This document shows positions 1 to 9,152 of a stretch of DNA of 64,000 bases, piece after piece. Under the pieces are notes generated by a model that had not been told where the DNA came from, did not search any database, and saw only the letters and a program-made list of their open reading frames with translations. The DNA is taken from the NCBI RefSeq assembly GCF_014652915.1, contig NZ_BMZS01000001.1, positions 248,001-312,000 on the forward strand, written 5' to 3'. Numbering within the stretch: position 1 is the first letter of the stretch; each line of letters begins with the position of its first letter. Origin of the DNA: Thalassobaculum fulvum. GTDB taxonomy: Bacteria; Pseudomonadota; Alphaproteobacteria; Thalassobaculales; Thalassobaculaceae. The position numbers and the translations under genes are program-made.

Positions 1-1002
1 GCCGACCGGGCGGCCCAGCACGAAGGCCTCGCCCTCGGTCGCCGGCAGCAGGCCGGTCAGCATCTTCATGGTGGTGGTCTTGCCGCAGCCGTTCGAGCCG
101 AGGAACCCGAAGATCTCGCCGCGCTCGATCTCGAACTCGACGTGGTCGACCGCGGTGAAGTCGCCGAATCGGCGGGTCAGGCCGCGCGCCACGATCACCG
201 GCGTGGCGTGCGCCTCGGGCCGCGGCGGGATCACCAGCGGGACCGCGTCGCCGCGCTGGTCCTCCGGCAGCAGGGCGATGAAGGCGGCCTCCAGGCTGTC
301 GGTCCCGGTGCGCGCCCGCAGCTCGGCCGGCGTACCGGTGGCCAGCACCGCCCCGTCGTGCACGGCGACCAGGTCGGCGAACCGCTCCGCCTCGTCCATG
401 TACGCGGTTGAGGCCAGCACGGTCATGCCGGGCCGGCCGGCGCGCATACGGTCGATCAGCTCCCAGAACTGCCGGCGCGACAGCGGGTCGACGCCGGTGG
501 TCGGCTCGTCGAGGATCAGCAGGTCCGGGTCGTGGATCAGCGCGCAGCACAGGCCGAGCTTCTGGCGCATGCCGCCCGACAGGTGGCCGGCCCGCCGATC
601 GGGGTACGGGTCCAGGCCGGTGGCCGCCAGCAGGTCGGCGATCCTCGCTTCCCGCTCGGCCCGGGCGAGCCCGAACAGCCGGCCGAAGAACGCCAGGTTC
701 TCGTGCACGCTGAGCTCGGCGTACAGGTTCCGGCCGAGCCCCTGTGGCATGTAGGCGATGCGCGGGCAGACCGCCCGGCGGTGGCGGTCGTCGGCCAGGT
801 CGCCGCCCAGCACCTCGACCCGCCCTCGCTGGATGCGACGGGCCCCGGCGATCAACCCCAGCAGCGTCGACTTGCCGACGCCGTCCGGGCCGATGATCCC
901 CACGGTGCCGCCGGCCGGCAGCTCGAGGTCGACGTCGCGCAGCGCGGTGACGGAGCCGTAGCGGTGGCCGACCCGGCGCAGGCGGACGGCCGGGGCGGTC
1001 AT
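1..1002 (-). CDS. RbbA/YhiH-like ABC transporter, N-terminal two-ATPase part (cut by window edge)
   Basis: This gene runs off the left edge, so only the first ~334 residues are visible. Two ABC ATPase domains follow each other in one chain. The first has Walker [10 protein letters not shown], signature LSGGMRQK and Walker [13 protein letters not shown]. The second begins near residue 280 with Walker [10 protein letters not shown]. Tandem ATPase domains directly downstream of an HlyD adaptor match the E. coli yhiI-rbbA arrangement, where the C-terminus is an ABC-2 permease, so a permease part is expected outside the window. The start ATG (1000-1002) overlaps the HlyD stop codon as ATGA, so the two are translationally coupled. 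The probable role is ATP-driven export across the inner membrane; the substrate is unknown. The alternative is two-ATPase protein without fused permease, which the missing sequence would settle. Confidence 0.85.
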   Translation of the reverse strand, partial: MTAPAVRLRRVGHRYGSVTALRDVDLELPAGGTVGIIGPDGVGKSTLLGLIAGARRIQRGRVEVLGGDLADDRHRRAVCPRIAYMPQGLGRNLYAELSVHENLAFFGRLFGLARAEREARIADLLAATGLDPYPDRRAGHLSGGMRQKLGLCCALIHDPDLLILDEPTTGVDPLSRRQFWELIDRMRAGRPGMTVLASTAYMDEAERFADLVAVHDGAVLATGTPAELRARTGTDSLEAAFIALLPEDQRGDAVPLVIPPRPEAHATPVIVARGLTRRFGDFTAVDHVEFEIERGEIFGFLGSNGCGKTTTMKMLTGLLPATEGEAFVLGRPVG

Positions 1003-1991
1003 CGGTCGGCCGGCGGCAGCCGGACGGCAAGGTTCTCCGGCCATTCGGCATCCGGCGCCAGCAGGACGTAGGCGTCGCCCGGGAGCCCCGGCTTGACCCG
1101 CTCGGCGTACTGCCGCAGCAGCTCCGGGGCGATCCGGAGCTTGACCCGGAACATCAGCTTGTCGCGCTCGCTGCGGGTCTCGACCTCGCGCGGCGTGAAC
1201 TGCGCGGTGTCGGCGACGAAGCCGACCCTGGCCGGGAACACGTACTCCGGCGCGGCATTCAGGACGATCCGCGCCTCCGAGCCGATCGCCAGCCGACCGG
1301 CCTCGAGGGTCGGCAGGAAGATCGTCATGGTCACGTCGGTCAGGTCGGCGATGGTCAGCACCCGGCCGCCGGCGGCCAGCACCTCGCCGGGCTCGGCCAG
1401 CCGGTACTGCACCCGGCCGGCGCGCGGCGCCCGCAGCACGGTGTCGTCGAGCTGCGCCTGGATCCGCTCGACCTCGGCCTGGTCGGCCTCCTCGGCGCGC
1501 TCGGCGGCGGCCTTGCGGGCCCGGGCGGCACGCAGACCGGCGGCCAGGCTGTCGCGCTCGGCGCGGCGCTGGTCGACGCGCTCCTGGGCGGTGTGGCCAC
1601 TCGCCAGCAGCTCGGTCGCCCGCTCCAGTTCGCGCTCGGCGAACCGCAGCAGGCTGGTCTTCTCGACGATCTGCGCCTCGGCCTCGGCCTTGTCCTCGCC
1701 GGCCTGCGCCAACTCGGCCCTGGCCCGGGCCAGGCTGGCCTGCAGCTCGCGGGAATCCATCACCGCCACGATCTGCCGGGCCTCGACGGTATCGCCCTCC
1801 TGCACCCTGACCTCGACCACCCGGCCGGCGCTCTTCGAGGCGACGTGCACGATCTCCGCCTCGATCCGGCCGTTGCCGACGGCGATGTCCTCGGGCAGCC
1901 GCGACCGGCCGTCCCACCAGGCGTAGCCGCCGGCGGCCAGCAGGGCGACGACCGCCAGGACTGAAAGGATCGGCCGGATGGGAACCTTCAT
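999..1991 (-). CDS. HlyD-family periplasmic adaptor (YhiI-like)
   Basis: This is a membrane-fusion adaptor of about 330 residues. A short cytoplasmic N-terminus (MKVPIRP) leads into one hydrophobic segment around residues 7-25. A biotinyl/lipoyl-like half follows (motif [14 protein letters not shown]), then a long Ala/Glu/Arg-rich coiled-coil hairpin and the second lipoyl half ([11 protein letters not shown]). The open frame extends further upstream, to 2090, but MKVPIRP directly before the membrane segment is the better start and has a purine-rich stretch (GAGAGCGAG) upstream. It sits first in an operon with the RbbA-like ATPase and would link that pump to an outer-membrane channel. No channel gene is visible here. 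Confidence 0.85.
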   Translation of the reverse strand: MKVPIRPILSVLAVVALLAAGGYAWWDGRSRLPEDIAVGNGRIEAEIVHVASKSAGRVVEVRVQEGDTVEARQIVAVMDSRELQASLARARAELAQAGEDKAEAEAQIVEKTSLLRFAERELERATELLASGHTAQERVDQRRAERDSLAAGLRAARARKAAAERAEEADQAEVERIQAQLDDTVLRAPRAGRVQYRLAEPGEVLAAGGRVLTIADLTDVTMTIFLPTLEAGRLAIGSEARIVLNAAPEYVFPARVGFVADTAQFTPREVETRSERDKLMFRVKLRIAPELLRQYAERVKPGLPGDAYVLLAPDAEWPENLAVRLPPADR

Positions 1992-2143
1992 CGTCGCACT
2001 CGCTCTCGACGGGCCGTGATGCCGCACTGCAGCGGAGCGCGGACGATCCGCCGTAGCATCGGTCCGCGCATTGAGCGAGGTCAACGGCACCCGTCCGTCG
2101 AGACGCGGCAGCCCAGCCCGTACGCGGCAGCGGATCGCAGTCG

Positions 2144-2671
2144 TCAGTGCGGCTGGACGGCGGCCGGCGGCCGGCGCGCCTGGTCCAGGGCGCGGCGCAG
2201 GGCGCGGGCCAGGTCGAGCTTCTCGTCGGGGGTCAGGAAGCCGCCGATCTCCAGCCGCCGCCCGTGGGTGCGCAGCGTCAGCCGGCTGTCGCGGCGCGGC
2301 GGGTCGTCCATGTCGACCGCCAGCCAGTAGGGCTGCAGGGTGGCGCTTCGCCGGCGGCCGCGGGGGTCGACCTTGGTGATCTCCAGCGCCGCCGTCGTCA
2401 GCCGGACCGTTTCGTAGGCCCTGGCCGCCCGGTAGTTCAGCCGGAACGCCACATACACGATCAGGACGTCGAGCCCGAGGAAGCCGACCACCGGCCAGGC
2501 GCCGCTCAGGTAGAAGACCAGCCCGACGGTGAACGAGCAGGCGATCAGCACCGCCATCAGCACCAGGAACCCTGTCGGGCCCAGGCTGCGATGCGGATAC
2601 ACCACGACGTCGAGCAACGGCCGGGCATCGGCCGGCGCCGCGTCGGAGGAGGCGGGCGGCGAGAGGCTCAT
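2144..2671 (-). CDS. DUF2244 integral membrane protein
   Basis: This protein of about 175 residues has a short N-terminus and two adjacent hydrophobic segments (beginning [14 protein letters not shown] and [16 protein letters not shown]). A soluble C-terminal part follows, with a conserved-looking block ending [20 protein letters not shown]. The pattern matches the DUF2244 family common in Alphaproteobacteria, whose function is not established. The frame stays open to 2737, but the ATG at 2671 (MSLSPPAS) places the membrane pair at the usual distance. It is divergent from the endonuclease III gene with about 100 bp between, which should hold both promoters. Confidence 0.8.
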   Translation of the reverse strand: MSLSPPASSDAAPADARPLLDVVVYPHRSLGPTGFLVLMAVLIACSFTVGLVFYLSGAWPVVGFLGLDVLIVYVAFRLNYRAARAYETVRLTTAALEITKVDPRGRRRSATLQPYWLAVDMDDPPRRDSRLTLRTHGRRLEIGGFLTPDEKLDLARALRRALDQARRPPAAVQPH

Positions 2672-2771
2672 GGCGCAGATATGCGCCCTCCGGGGCCGCA
2701 GGTCAAAGCGGCTGGACATCGCCGGGCGCCTCGGCATCCTCTAGCGGCCCGACCGACAGCGAGAGCGCGCC

Positions 2772-3425
2772 ATGGCCCGACGCATGACCAACGCCCAGGT
2801 GGAAGGCTTCTTCGCCGCCCTGGAGGCCGCCAACCCGGAGCCGGAGGGCGAGCTGGAGTACGTCAACCCGTTCACCCTGCTGGTCGCGGTGGTGCTGTCG
2901 GCGCAGGCGACCGACACCGGGGTGAACAAGGCCACGGCCAAGCTGTTCCCGATCGCCGACACGCCGCAGAAGATGCTGGCGCTCGGCGAGGACGGCGTGC
3001 GCGAGCACATCAAGACCATCGGCCTGTTCAACGCCAAGGCGAAGAACGTGGTCGCGCTGTGCGCCAGGCTGATCGCCGAGCACGGCGGCGAGGTGCCGCG
3101 CGACCGCGAGGCCCTGGAGGCGCTGCCGGGGGTCGGCCGCAAGACCGCCAACGTGGTGCTCAACACCGCCTTCGGCGAGCCGACGATCGCCGTCGATACC
3201 CATCTGTTCCGGGTCGCCAACAGAACCGGCATGGCGCCGGGCAAGACCCCGCTGGCGGTCGAGAAGGCGCTGCTGAAGCGGGTCCCGCCGCGCTTCCTGC
3301 GGCACGCCCACCACTGGCTGATCCTGCACGGGCGCTACATCTGCAAGGCGCGCAAGCCGGCATGCCCGCGCTGTGTGGCGCGGGCGTTCTGCAACTATCC
3401 GGACAAGACCGAGGAGCCGGCCTGA
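2772..3425 (+). CDS. nth: endonuclease III
   Basis: This is a DNA glycosylase/AP lyase that removes oxidised pyrimidines in base excision repair. The 217-residue length is normal for the family. The helix-hairpin-helix LPGVGRKTANVVL carries the catalytic lysine K124, and the catalytic aspartate is D142 (in VDTHLFRV). The C-terminal [4Fe-4S] cluster ligands are C191, C198, C201 and C207 with the canonical C-x6-C-x2-C-x5-C spacing. All key residues are intact. The gene is convergent with the downstream lipoprotein gene, with only 16 bp between the two stop codons. Confidence 0.97.
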   Translation: MARRMTNAQVEGFFAALEAANPEPEGELEYVNPFTLLVAVVLSAQATDTGVNKATAKLFPIADTPQKMLALGEDGVREHIKTIGLFNAKAKNVVALCARLIAEHGGEVPRDREALEALPGVGRKTANVVLNTAFGEPTIAVDTHLFRVANRTGMAPGKTPLAVEKALLKRVPPRFLRHAHHWLILHGRYICKARKPACPRCVARAFCNYPDKTEEPA

Positions 3426-3427
3426 GA

Positions 3428-3443
3428 GAGGGCGGTCGCCCTC
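3428..3443. terminator. possible short bidirectional hairpin between convergent genes
   Basis: The arms GAGGGC and GCCCTC flank GGTC in the tiny gap between the nth stop and the lipoprotein stop. There is no T tract on either side, so it is a weak terminator candidate only. Confidence 0.3.
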
Positions 3444-3882
3444 AGCTGGTGGCGGCCTCCTGCCGCTGGTTGACGATCAGGTCGCCGAGGCAGCTGCTGG
3501 GTTCCGCGACGGCGGCCAGCCGCAGGCCGCGGACCTCGTAGTGGACCAGCCGGAGGCCGGCGGTCGACTTGTACCAGAACAGGTCCATCACGCAGGCGCC
3601 GGCGTGGTACTGCCAGACCGTGGCGCCGCCCTCGCGCCGGACGTAGTCGGGCATCCCGATCAGCCGGGCGACCCCGTCAGGGTCGAGGCCGCGCAGCCGA
3701 TCGGGGTTGCGTTCCGCCTCGCTCGGTGGCGCCGTCACCACGGCCGTGCCGGTCGACGCCGGCCGGACCGGGCCGGCGGCGGGCCGCGACGCGGCCTGCG
3801 GCCCAGGCGCCGGCGTGGTCACGCAGCCGGCCAGCACCAAGGCCGCCGCGGCGGCGGTCAACGCACCGAGCAGTCGGTTCAT
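3442..3882 (-). CDS. small outer-membrane-type lipoprotein
   Basis: This 146-residue precursor has a hydrophobic signal and a lipobox LVLAGC, with C20 as the predicted lipidated cysteine. A Pro/Ala-rich linker (to about residue 55) leads to a compact domain with the pattern LDPDGVARLIGMPDYVRREG, then WQYHAGACVMDLFWY. The 'L..LiG.PD..R.EG....W.Y' arrangement resembles BamE/SmpA-type small beta domains, but that is only a pattern resemblance. Two cysteines in the mature domain (GACVM and SSCLG) could form a disulphide. Its ATG overlaps the bactofilin stop (ATGA), so it is co-translated with a cytoskeletal protein. Function is unknown. Confidence 0.8.
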   Translation of the reverse strand: MNRLLGALTAAAAALVLAGCVTTPAPGPQAASRPAAGPVRPASTGTAVVTAPPSEAERNPDRLRGLDPDGVARLIGMPDYVRREGGATVWQYHAGACVMDLFWYKSTAGLRLVHYEVRGLRLAAVAEPSSCLGDLIVNQRQEAATS

Positions 3883-4550
3883 TCGGCCACCGTCGCCTTC
3901 GGTTCGCCGATCGCCTGGACGTCCTTGATCGGCTCGTCGAGCGGGCCGGTGTCGCCCTTGATCACGCCGCCGAGCTCGACCTCGAGCTGGCCGAACCGCA
4001 CGGTCCCGACGATCCGGCCGGTGCTCTTCACGGTCAGCTTGTCGCGCGCCGTCAGGGTGCCCTCGAACAGGCCCGCGATGACCGCTTCCTCGATCTGCAC
4101 CTTGCCGCGGAAGGTGCCGCTGTCGGTCACCTCCAGCATCTGGCTCTGCTCGAGGGTCGCCTCGACGGTGCCTTCGACCACCAGCACGTCGCAGGCCGTG
4201 ATCTCGCCGGCCAGCGAGATGTCGCGGCCGACCAGCAGGCGCTTGCTCTCGACGTTGGCGCGCGGCGTCGGCTTGCGGACCGGGGTGCCGGCGATGTTGT
4301 CGACGGCGGCGCGGCGCGGGATCTCGGGAACGATGCCGCCGCTCGGCGGCTTGGACGTCGGCTGGGTCGACATGTCGGGGCCTTTCGTGGTTTCCGGCGT
4401 GGGCTTGTCGGGGCTCGAGTCGCTTCCGGTGGCGGCGTTGTCGGAAACCAGGGTCGGACCCTTGGCTTCCGCCGGACCGGCCTTCCAGCCACCCGCCAGT
4501 GATGCCTCATTTCGCGATGCGGACTCAATGGGTTTGCGGCGCCCGAACAT
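3879..4550 (-). CDS. bactofilin (polymer-forming cytoskeletal protein)
   Basis: The protein has 223 residues. A disordered, Pro/Ser/Thr-rich N-terminus of about 100 residues precedes a bactofilin domain (PF04519 type) at about residues 103-205. The domain shows regularly spaced short hydrophobic beta strands with glycines (VGRDISLAGEI, DVLVVEGTVEA, GTFRGKVQIEEAVIAG, GRIVGTVRFGQLEVELGG), as expected of the right-handed beta-helix. Family members self-assemble into nucleotide-free filaments and act in cell shape, stalk or polar organisation. The start is supported by AAAGGAG 9-10 nt upstream of ATG. It is the first gene of a two-gene operon with the lipoprotein. The N-terminal tail is longer than in many bactofilins. 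Confidence 0.9.
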   Translation of the reverse strand: MFGRRKPIESASRNEASLAGGWKAGPAEAKGPTLVSDNAATGSDSSPDKPTPETTKGPDMSTQPTSKPPSGGIVPEIPRRAAVDNIAGTPVRKPTPRANVESKRLLVGRDISLAGEITACDVLVVEGTVEATLEQSQMLEVTDSGTFRGKVQIEEAVIAGLFEGTLTARDKLTVKSTGRIVGTVRFGQLEVELGGVIKGDTGPLDEPIKDVQAIGEPKATVAE

Positions 4551-4632
4551 ATTTTAATCTCCTTTGGAAACCCGTCGCCCTAACCACCTGCCATATCGAG
4601 ATTATCCTTGAACGGTGCTAAATCGCAACAGG

Positions 4633-5331
4633 TCAATGCGGCGTTGCACGAATTTCCCCGCCCGGGACGCCCCGGTGGCGCAGCCGTTCGAACTCGTGCA
4701 GGGCGAAGGCGGTGGCCAGGACCGGGGTCGCGAGATTGAGCACCGGAATCGTGGTCAAGACCGCGATCGCCACCCCGGCCGTGAACAGAGCGCCTTGATT
4801 CTGCTTGCGGAACGCCTTGACGCCGGAGCGGTCGTAGCGCCGCAGCGCGACCATCTCGGCGTATTCGCGGCCCAGCAGGTAGCCGTTCAGCCCGTAGAAC
4901 AGCAGGAGATTGAGGCCGGGAAGCAGCAGGTAGAGCGGCAGGACCAGCAGGTTCAGGCCGATCGACACCGCCGCGAACTGCAGCGAATCGGCGAGAATCT
5001 CCCCGATCGTCTGGTGCCGGGCGGCCCCGAGGCCGGGATAGTGCCGGGCCTCGACGGCTTCGGCGACGCTGTCGGCGAACAGCCCGCTGATCACCTGCAC
5101 CATGCCGGGGAAGAACAGGAAGGCCAGGACCACGGTGACGATCGCGCCGGTGACGCTGAGCGTGCCATCCAGCCAGTCGATGCCGGTCGCCTGCAGGGCG
5201 TCGATGCCGGCGCCGACCGCGATCGCCAGCGCCAGGATCAGCCCGAGCGTCGCGGCGACCGCGATCGCCAGCACGCCGCGCAGCCGGGGATCGCCGAGTT
5301 GGCCCAGCGTTCGCGCGATGGACTGGAACAT
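4633..5331 (-). CDS. EI24/CysZ-like integral membrane protein
   Basis: This is a polytopic protein of about 232 residues with at least four hydrophobic segments (e.g. VLAIAVAATLGLILALAIAV, IVTVVLAFLFFPGMVQVISG, a central LLVLPLYLLLPGLNLLLFYG and GVAIAVLTTIPVLNLATPVL). The motif LNGYLLGREYAEMVALRR is typical of the EI24 domain shared with the CysZ sulfate-permease family. Nothing nearby concerns sulfur, so transport of sulfate is not implied. The open frame starts at 5370, but ATG at 5331 (MFQSIAR) fits better. It is divergent from the adenosine kinase gene. Confidence 0.75.
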   Translation of the reverse strand: MFQSIARTLGQLGDPRLRGVLAIAVAATLGLILALAIAVGAGIDALQATGIDWLDGTLSVTGAIVTVVLAFLFFPGMVQVISGLFADSVAEAVEARHYPGLGAARHQTIGEILADSLQFAAVSIGLNLLVLPLYLLLPGLNLLLFYGLNGYLLGREYAEMVALRRYDRSGVKAFRKQNQGALFTAGVAIAVLTTIPVLNLATPVLATAFALHEFERLRHRGVPGGEIRATPH

Positions 5332-5568
5332 CCAAACCTCCGATGGCTTCGGTCGGTGCGGAATAACCATGCCGCCCGCCCGGCCGCAAGGGCGCTCGCC
5401 GCGTGGCGCGCGCCCGAACGCGCCGATCCGCAGGCGGGCAGCGGGCGAAATCGACCGGCCGGCCGGGGGCCGGGTTCCCCTGCGCCGCTGGCGCCGCTAG
5501 ATTGGCGCCGCCGCGGCCGGGCCATCGGCCCCCGGCCGGGCGATCCCCCGGGACCCTGGAGGAACTGA

Positions 5569-6558
5569 ATGCCGAAGAGTCTGGATGTCGTCGCGATCGG
5601 CAATGCGATCGTCGACGTGATCGCCCGCATCGACGATGCGTTTCTCGAAACCCACGGCGTCGAGCGCGGCGCCATGACGCTGATCGACACCGCGCGCAGC
5701 GACGCGCTGTACGACGCCATGCCGCCGGGACTGGAGGTTTCCGGCGGCTCGGCCGGCAACACCGCCGCCGGGCTGGCGGCGCTGGGAGCCCGCACCGGCT
5801 ACGTCGGCAAGGTCAGCGACGACACGCTGGGCAAGGTGTTCCGGCACGACATCACCGCCCAGGGCGTGCGCTTCGAGACCGCGCCGGCGGCCGACGGCCC
5901 GCCGACGGCGCGCTGCCTGGTACTGGTCACGCCGGACGCCCAGCGCTCGATGAACACCTATCTCGGCGCCTGCGTGAACCTGACGCCGGACGACATCGAC
6001 CCGGCGATGATCGCCGACGCCCAGGTGGTCTACCTCGAGGGCTATCTGTGGGATCCGCCGCAGGCCAAGGAGGCGTTCCTGAAGGCGGCCAGGATCGCCC
6101 ACGAGACCGGCGGCAAGGTCGCGCTCAGCCTGTCCGACCCGTTCTGCGTGGACCGCCACCGCAAGGAGTTCCAGGAGCTGGTGCGGCACCACGTCGACAT
6201 CCTGTTCGCCAACGAGCACGAGATCGTCTCGCTGTTCGAGACCGACAGCTTCGACGAGGCCCTCCAGAAGGTGCGTTTCGAAGTCGAAACGGCGGCCCTG
6301 ACCCGCAGCGAGAAGGGCTCGGTGGTGATGCACCGGGACGAGGTCCACGTGCTCGACGCCGAGAGGGCCGAGCGGGTTGTCGACAGCACCGGCGCCGGCG
6401 ACCTGTACGCCGCCGGCTTCCTGTACGGCTACACCCAGGGCCGGGACGTCGCCAGCTGCGGGCGGCTCGGCGGGCTGTGCGCCGCCGAGGTGATCTCGCA
6501 CTACGGCGCCCGCCCGGAGGCCGACCTGAAGGCGCTGGTGGCGAAGACGCTCGGCTGA
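5569..6558 (+). CDS. adenosine kinase, PfkB family
   Basis: This is a 329-residue sugar/nucleoside kinase. The N-terminal PfkB signature is GGSAGNTAAGLAALG, and the C-terminal signature DSTGAGDLYAAGF (about residues 271-283) contains the catalytic aspartate of the GAGD anion hole. The N-terminus LDVVAIGNAIVDVIARID is typical of alphaproteobacterial adenosine kinases, which phosphorylate adenosine to AMP and so drain the product of S-adenosylhomocysteine hydrolysis. MetK, the other end of the methyl cycle, lies about 40 kb away. A ribosome site CTGGAGGAACTGA precedes the ATG. Other PfkB substrates (ribokinase-type) cannot be excluded. Confidence 0.85.
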   Translation: MPKSLDVVAIGNAIVDVIARIDDAFLETHGVERGAMTLIDTARSDALYDAMPPGLEVSGGSAGNTAAGLAALGARTGYVGKVSDDTLGKVFRHDITAQGVRFETAPAADGPPTARCLVLVTPDAQRSMNTYLGACVNLTPDDIDPAMIADAQVVYLEGYLWDPPQAKEAFLKAARIAHETGGKVALSLSDPFCVDRHRKEFQELVRHHVDILFANEHEIVSLFETDSFDEALQKVRFEVETAALTRSEKGSVVMHRDEVHVLDAERAERVVDSTGAGDLYAAGFLYGYTQGRDVASCGRLGGLCAAEVISHYGARPEADLKALVAKTLG

Positions 6559-6568
6559 GGCACCCGGC

Positions 6569-7909
6569 ATGGTCAGCGAGAGCCGGGCGGGTGGGGCCAG
6601 GGCGGCGGCGATCCGCGACACCCTGACGCTGTACCTGCGGCGCCGGGTGCTGGTGGTGCTGCTGCTCGGCTTCTCGTCCGGCCTGCCGCTGCTGCTGTCG
6701 TTCTCGACGCTGAGCACCTGGATGCGCGAGGTCGGGGTCGACCTGACCTCGATCGGCCTGTTCTCGCTGGTCGGCCTGCCCTACACGGTGAAGTTCCTGT
6801 GGGCCCCGGCCATGGACCGGCTGGCGCTGCCGCCGCTGACCGGGCTGCTCGGCCGGCGGCGCGGCTGGATGCTGGCGACGCAGGTGATGCTGATCGCCAC
6901 GCTGGTCGGGCTGGGCACCACCAACCCGATCGCCAGCCCGCTGATGATGGCGCTGTTCGGGGTGCTGGTGGCGTTCTTCTCGGCCAGCCAGGACATCGTG
7001 ATCGACGCCTATCGCATCGAGAGCCTTGAGGAGACCGAGCAGGGCGCCGGAGCCGCCGCCTACGTGCTCGGCTACCGGGTCGGGATCCTGGCGGCCGGCG
7101 CCGGGGCGCTGCTGCTGGCCGACAGTTTCGGCTGGTTCCACGCCTATCTGGCGATGGCGGCGCTGATGCTGGTCGGGCTGGCGACCGTCCTGCTGAGCCC
7201 GGAGCCGCCGGCGCCGGCGCTGCCGGCGTTTGCCGGCGAAGGCTCCGCGGAGAAGGCGGCGGCGTGGTTCCGCGACGCGGTGGTGGCGCCGTTCGCCGAG
7301 TTCCTGGCCCGGCCCTGGGCGCTGCTGACCCTGCTGTTCATCCTGCTGTACAAGCTCGGCGACGCCTTCCTCGGCGCCATGACCAACCCGTTCTACATCG
7401 ACGTCGGCTTCAGCAAGACCGAGATCGCCGAGGTCACCAAGGTGTTCGGCCTGTTCGCCCTGCTGGGCGGGCTGGTGGTCGGCGGCATCATGGTGCGGCG
7501 GCTCGGGCTGATGTGGGCGCTGCTGATCTGCGGCGTGCTGCAGGCCGCCTCCAACCTGGTGTTCGCGGCACAGGCCGCGGTCGGCCACGAGGTCTGGATG
7601 CTGGTGATCACCATCGGCGTCGAGAACGCCACCGGCGGGATGGGCACCGCGGCCTTCATCGCGTATCTGTCGCAGCTCACCAACGTCGCCTTCACCGCCA
7701 CTCAGTACGCCCTGCTGAGCTCGTTCATGGCGTTCGGCCGCACCGTGCTGTCGTCGCCGTCCGGCTGGGTGGCCGAGCAGCTCGGCTGGGTGCCGTTCTT
7801 CGTTGCCTCGACGGCGATCGCGGTACCGGGGCTGGCCCTGCTGGTGGTGCTGATGCGGCTGTTCCCGCCTTCGCCCGTCGCGAAGAAGCCCGCGGAGGAA
7901 CCGGCATGA
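6569..7909 (+). CDS. ampG: AmpG-like MFS permease (muropeptide transporter)
   Basis: This inner-membrane transporter of 446 residues has about 12 hydrophobic segments. The N-terminal block [20 protein letters not shown] and the motif [15 protein letters not shown] are the hallmarks of the AmpG subfamily, which imports anhydromuropeptides for peptidoglycan recycling. An RRRGWML loop and [14 protein letters not shown] also fit. It begins 10 bp after adenosine kinase, and its stop overlaps the start of the macrodomain gene (ATGA), so the three genes form one transcription unit. No ampD or ampR homologue is visible beside it. Confidence 0.87.
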   Translation: MVSESRAGGARAAAIRDTLTLYLRRRVLVVLLLGFSSGLPLLLSFSTLSTWMREVGVDLTSIGLFSLVGLPYTVKFLWAPAMDRLALPPLTGLLGRRRGWMLATQVMLIATLVGLGTTNPIASPLMMALFGVLVAFFSASQDIVIDAYRIESLEETEQGAGAAAYVLGYRVGILAAGAGALLLADSFGWFHAYLAMAALMLVGLATVLLSPEPPAPALPAFAGEGSAEKAAAWFRDAVVAPFAEFLARPWALLTLLFILLYKLGDAFLGAMTNPFYIDVGFSKTEIAEVTKVFGLFALLGGLVVGGIMVRRLGLMWALLICGVLQAASNLVFAAQAAVGHEVWMLVITIGVENATGGMGTAAFIAYLSQLTNVAFTATQYALLSSFMAFGRTVLSSPSGWVAEQLGWVPFFVASTAIAVPGLALLVVLMRLFPPSPVAKKPAEEPA

Positions 7910-8427
7910 CCGACGTCGGGGACCGCCTGGAAGCCGTCGAGGCCGACATCACTACCCTGGCGGTCGACGCCATCGTCAACGCCGCCAACGAGCGGCTGCT
8001 CGGCGGTGGCGGGGTCGACGGCGCCATCCACCGGGCGGCCGGGCCGGAACTGCTGGCGGCCTGCCGGGCGCTCGGCGGCTGCCCGACCGGCGAGGCCCGG
8101 ATCACCCCGGGCTTCCGGCTGCCGGCGCGGTTCGTGATCCACACCGTCGGCCCGGTCTGGCAGGGCGGCGGCCGCGGCGAGCCGGCGCTGCTGGCGGCGT
8201 GCTACCGCAACAGCCTGGCGCTTGCCGTCGAGCACAACGCCCGGACCGTGGCGTTCCCGGCGATCTCGACCGGCGTCTACGGCTACCCGCTGGAGGACGC
8301 GACGCGGATCGCCGTCGCCACCGTGGCCGAGGTGCTGGCCGGCGAGCCGCGGGTCCAGCGGGTGACGTTCTGCTGCTTCGGGGCCGCCGCGCTGGCCGCC
8401 TACGGGGCCGCGCTGGCGGCGCTCTGA
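7906..8427 (+). CDS. macrodomain protein (O-acetyl-ADP-ribose deacetylase type)
   Basis: This is a single macrodomain of 173 residues. ADP-ribose-binding motifs are intact: [20 protein letters not shown] near residues 20-39 (with the Asn and the Gly-rich loop, followed by IHRAAG), [20 protein letters not shown], and the second loop [12 protein letters not shown]. This is the YmdB/MacroD class that hydrolyses O-acetyl-ADP-ribose or mono-ADP-ribose from proteins. The ATG overlaps the AmpG stop. It is convergent with phoB, with 4 bp between the stops. No ADP-ribosyltransferase partner is seen next to it. Confidence 0.9.
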   Translation: MTDVGDRLEAVEADITTLAVDAIVNAANERLLGGGGVDGAIHRAAGPELLAACRALGGCPTGEARITPGFRLPARFVIHTVGPVWQGGGRGEPALLAACYRNSLALAVEHNARTVAFPAISTGVYGYPLEDATRIAVATVAEVLAGEPRVQRVTFCCFGAAALAAYGAALAAL

Positions 8428-8431
8428 CCGG

Positions 8432-9136
8432 TCAGGCCAGCGCGCCGGCGGCGTCGAGGGCGTAGCCGGCCGAGCGGACGGTGCGGATCAGGTCGTCGTC
8501 CTGCTCGGCGTTCAGGGCCTTGCGCAGGCGGCGGATGTGCACGTCGACGGTGCGCGGCTCGACGTAGACGTCCGGGCCCCAGACCGTGTCCAGCAGCTGC
8601 TCGCGCGAGAACACCCGGCCCGGGTGCTCCAGGAAGTGGCGCAGCAGCCGGAACTCGGTCGGGCCGAGGTGGATGTCGCGGTCGCTGCGTTTCACCCGGT
8701 GCGAGGCGAGGTCCATCAGCAGGTCGCCGTAGCGCAGGGTCTCCTCGTCGGTCGACGGCCGGGCCCGGCGCAGCACCGCCCGCACCCGGGCGACCAGCTC
8801 GGACGGGCTGAACGGCTTGGTCACGTAGTCGTCGGCGCCGGAGTTCAGGCCGCGCACCCGGTCGCCCTCCTCGCCGCGCGCGGTCAGCATGATGATCGGC
8901 ACGTTGCGGGAATCGGCGGCCCGGCGCAGGCGCCGGCAGACCTCGATGCCGGACAACAGCGGCAGCATCCAGTCCAGCAGGACCAGGTCGGGCTTGCGCT
9001 CGGCGGCCAGCAGCAGGGCCTCCTCGCCGTCGCTCGCCTCGATCACCCGGAACCCCTCGCGCTCCAGGTTGTAGCGCAGCAGGGTGACGATCGGGGCCTC
9101 GTCCTCGACGATCAGGATCAGCGGCTTCATGGTCAT
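8432..9136 (-). CDS. phoB: phosphate regulon response regulator PhoB
   Basis: This is an OmpR-family response regulator. The receiver has acidic residues E11/D12, phospho-acceptor D55 (LVLLDWMLP) and K107 (VTKPFSP). The C-terminal winged helix contains LGPTEFRLLRHFLEHPGRVF and VDVHIRRLRKAL, typical of PhoB. When phosphorylated by PhoR it binds Pho boxes such as the one upstream of pstS. The start at MTMKPL is chosen because AGGAGG lies 11 nt upstream; MKPL two codons on is possible. It is the last gene of the pst operon, 16 nt after phoU, so its expression is probably autoamplified. Confidence 0.96.
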   Translation of the reverse strand: MTMKPLILIVEDEAPIVTLLRYNLEREGFRVIEASDGEEALLLAAERKPDLVLLDWMLPLLSGIEVCRRLRRAADSRNVPIIMLTARGEEGDRVRGLNSGADDYVTKPFSPSELVARVRAVLRRARPSTDEETLRYGDLLMDLASHRVKRSDRDIHLGPTEFRLLRHFLEHPGRVFSREQLLDTVWGPDVYVEPRTVDVHIRRLRKALNAEQDDDLIRTVRSAGYALDAAGALA

Positions 9137-9152
9137 GCTCGACGGTGCCTCC

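Noticed and set aside
3373-4557. 394-codon plus-strand frame across the lipoprotein and bactofilin genes
   Set aside because: It contradicts two motif-supported minus-strand genes with a lipobox, a ribosome site and an ATGA overlap.
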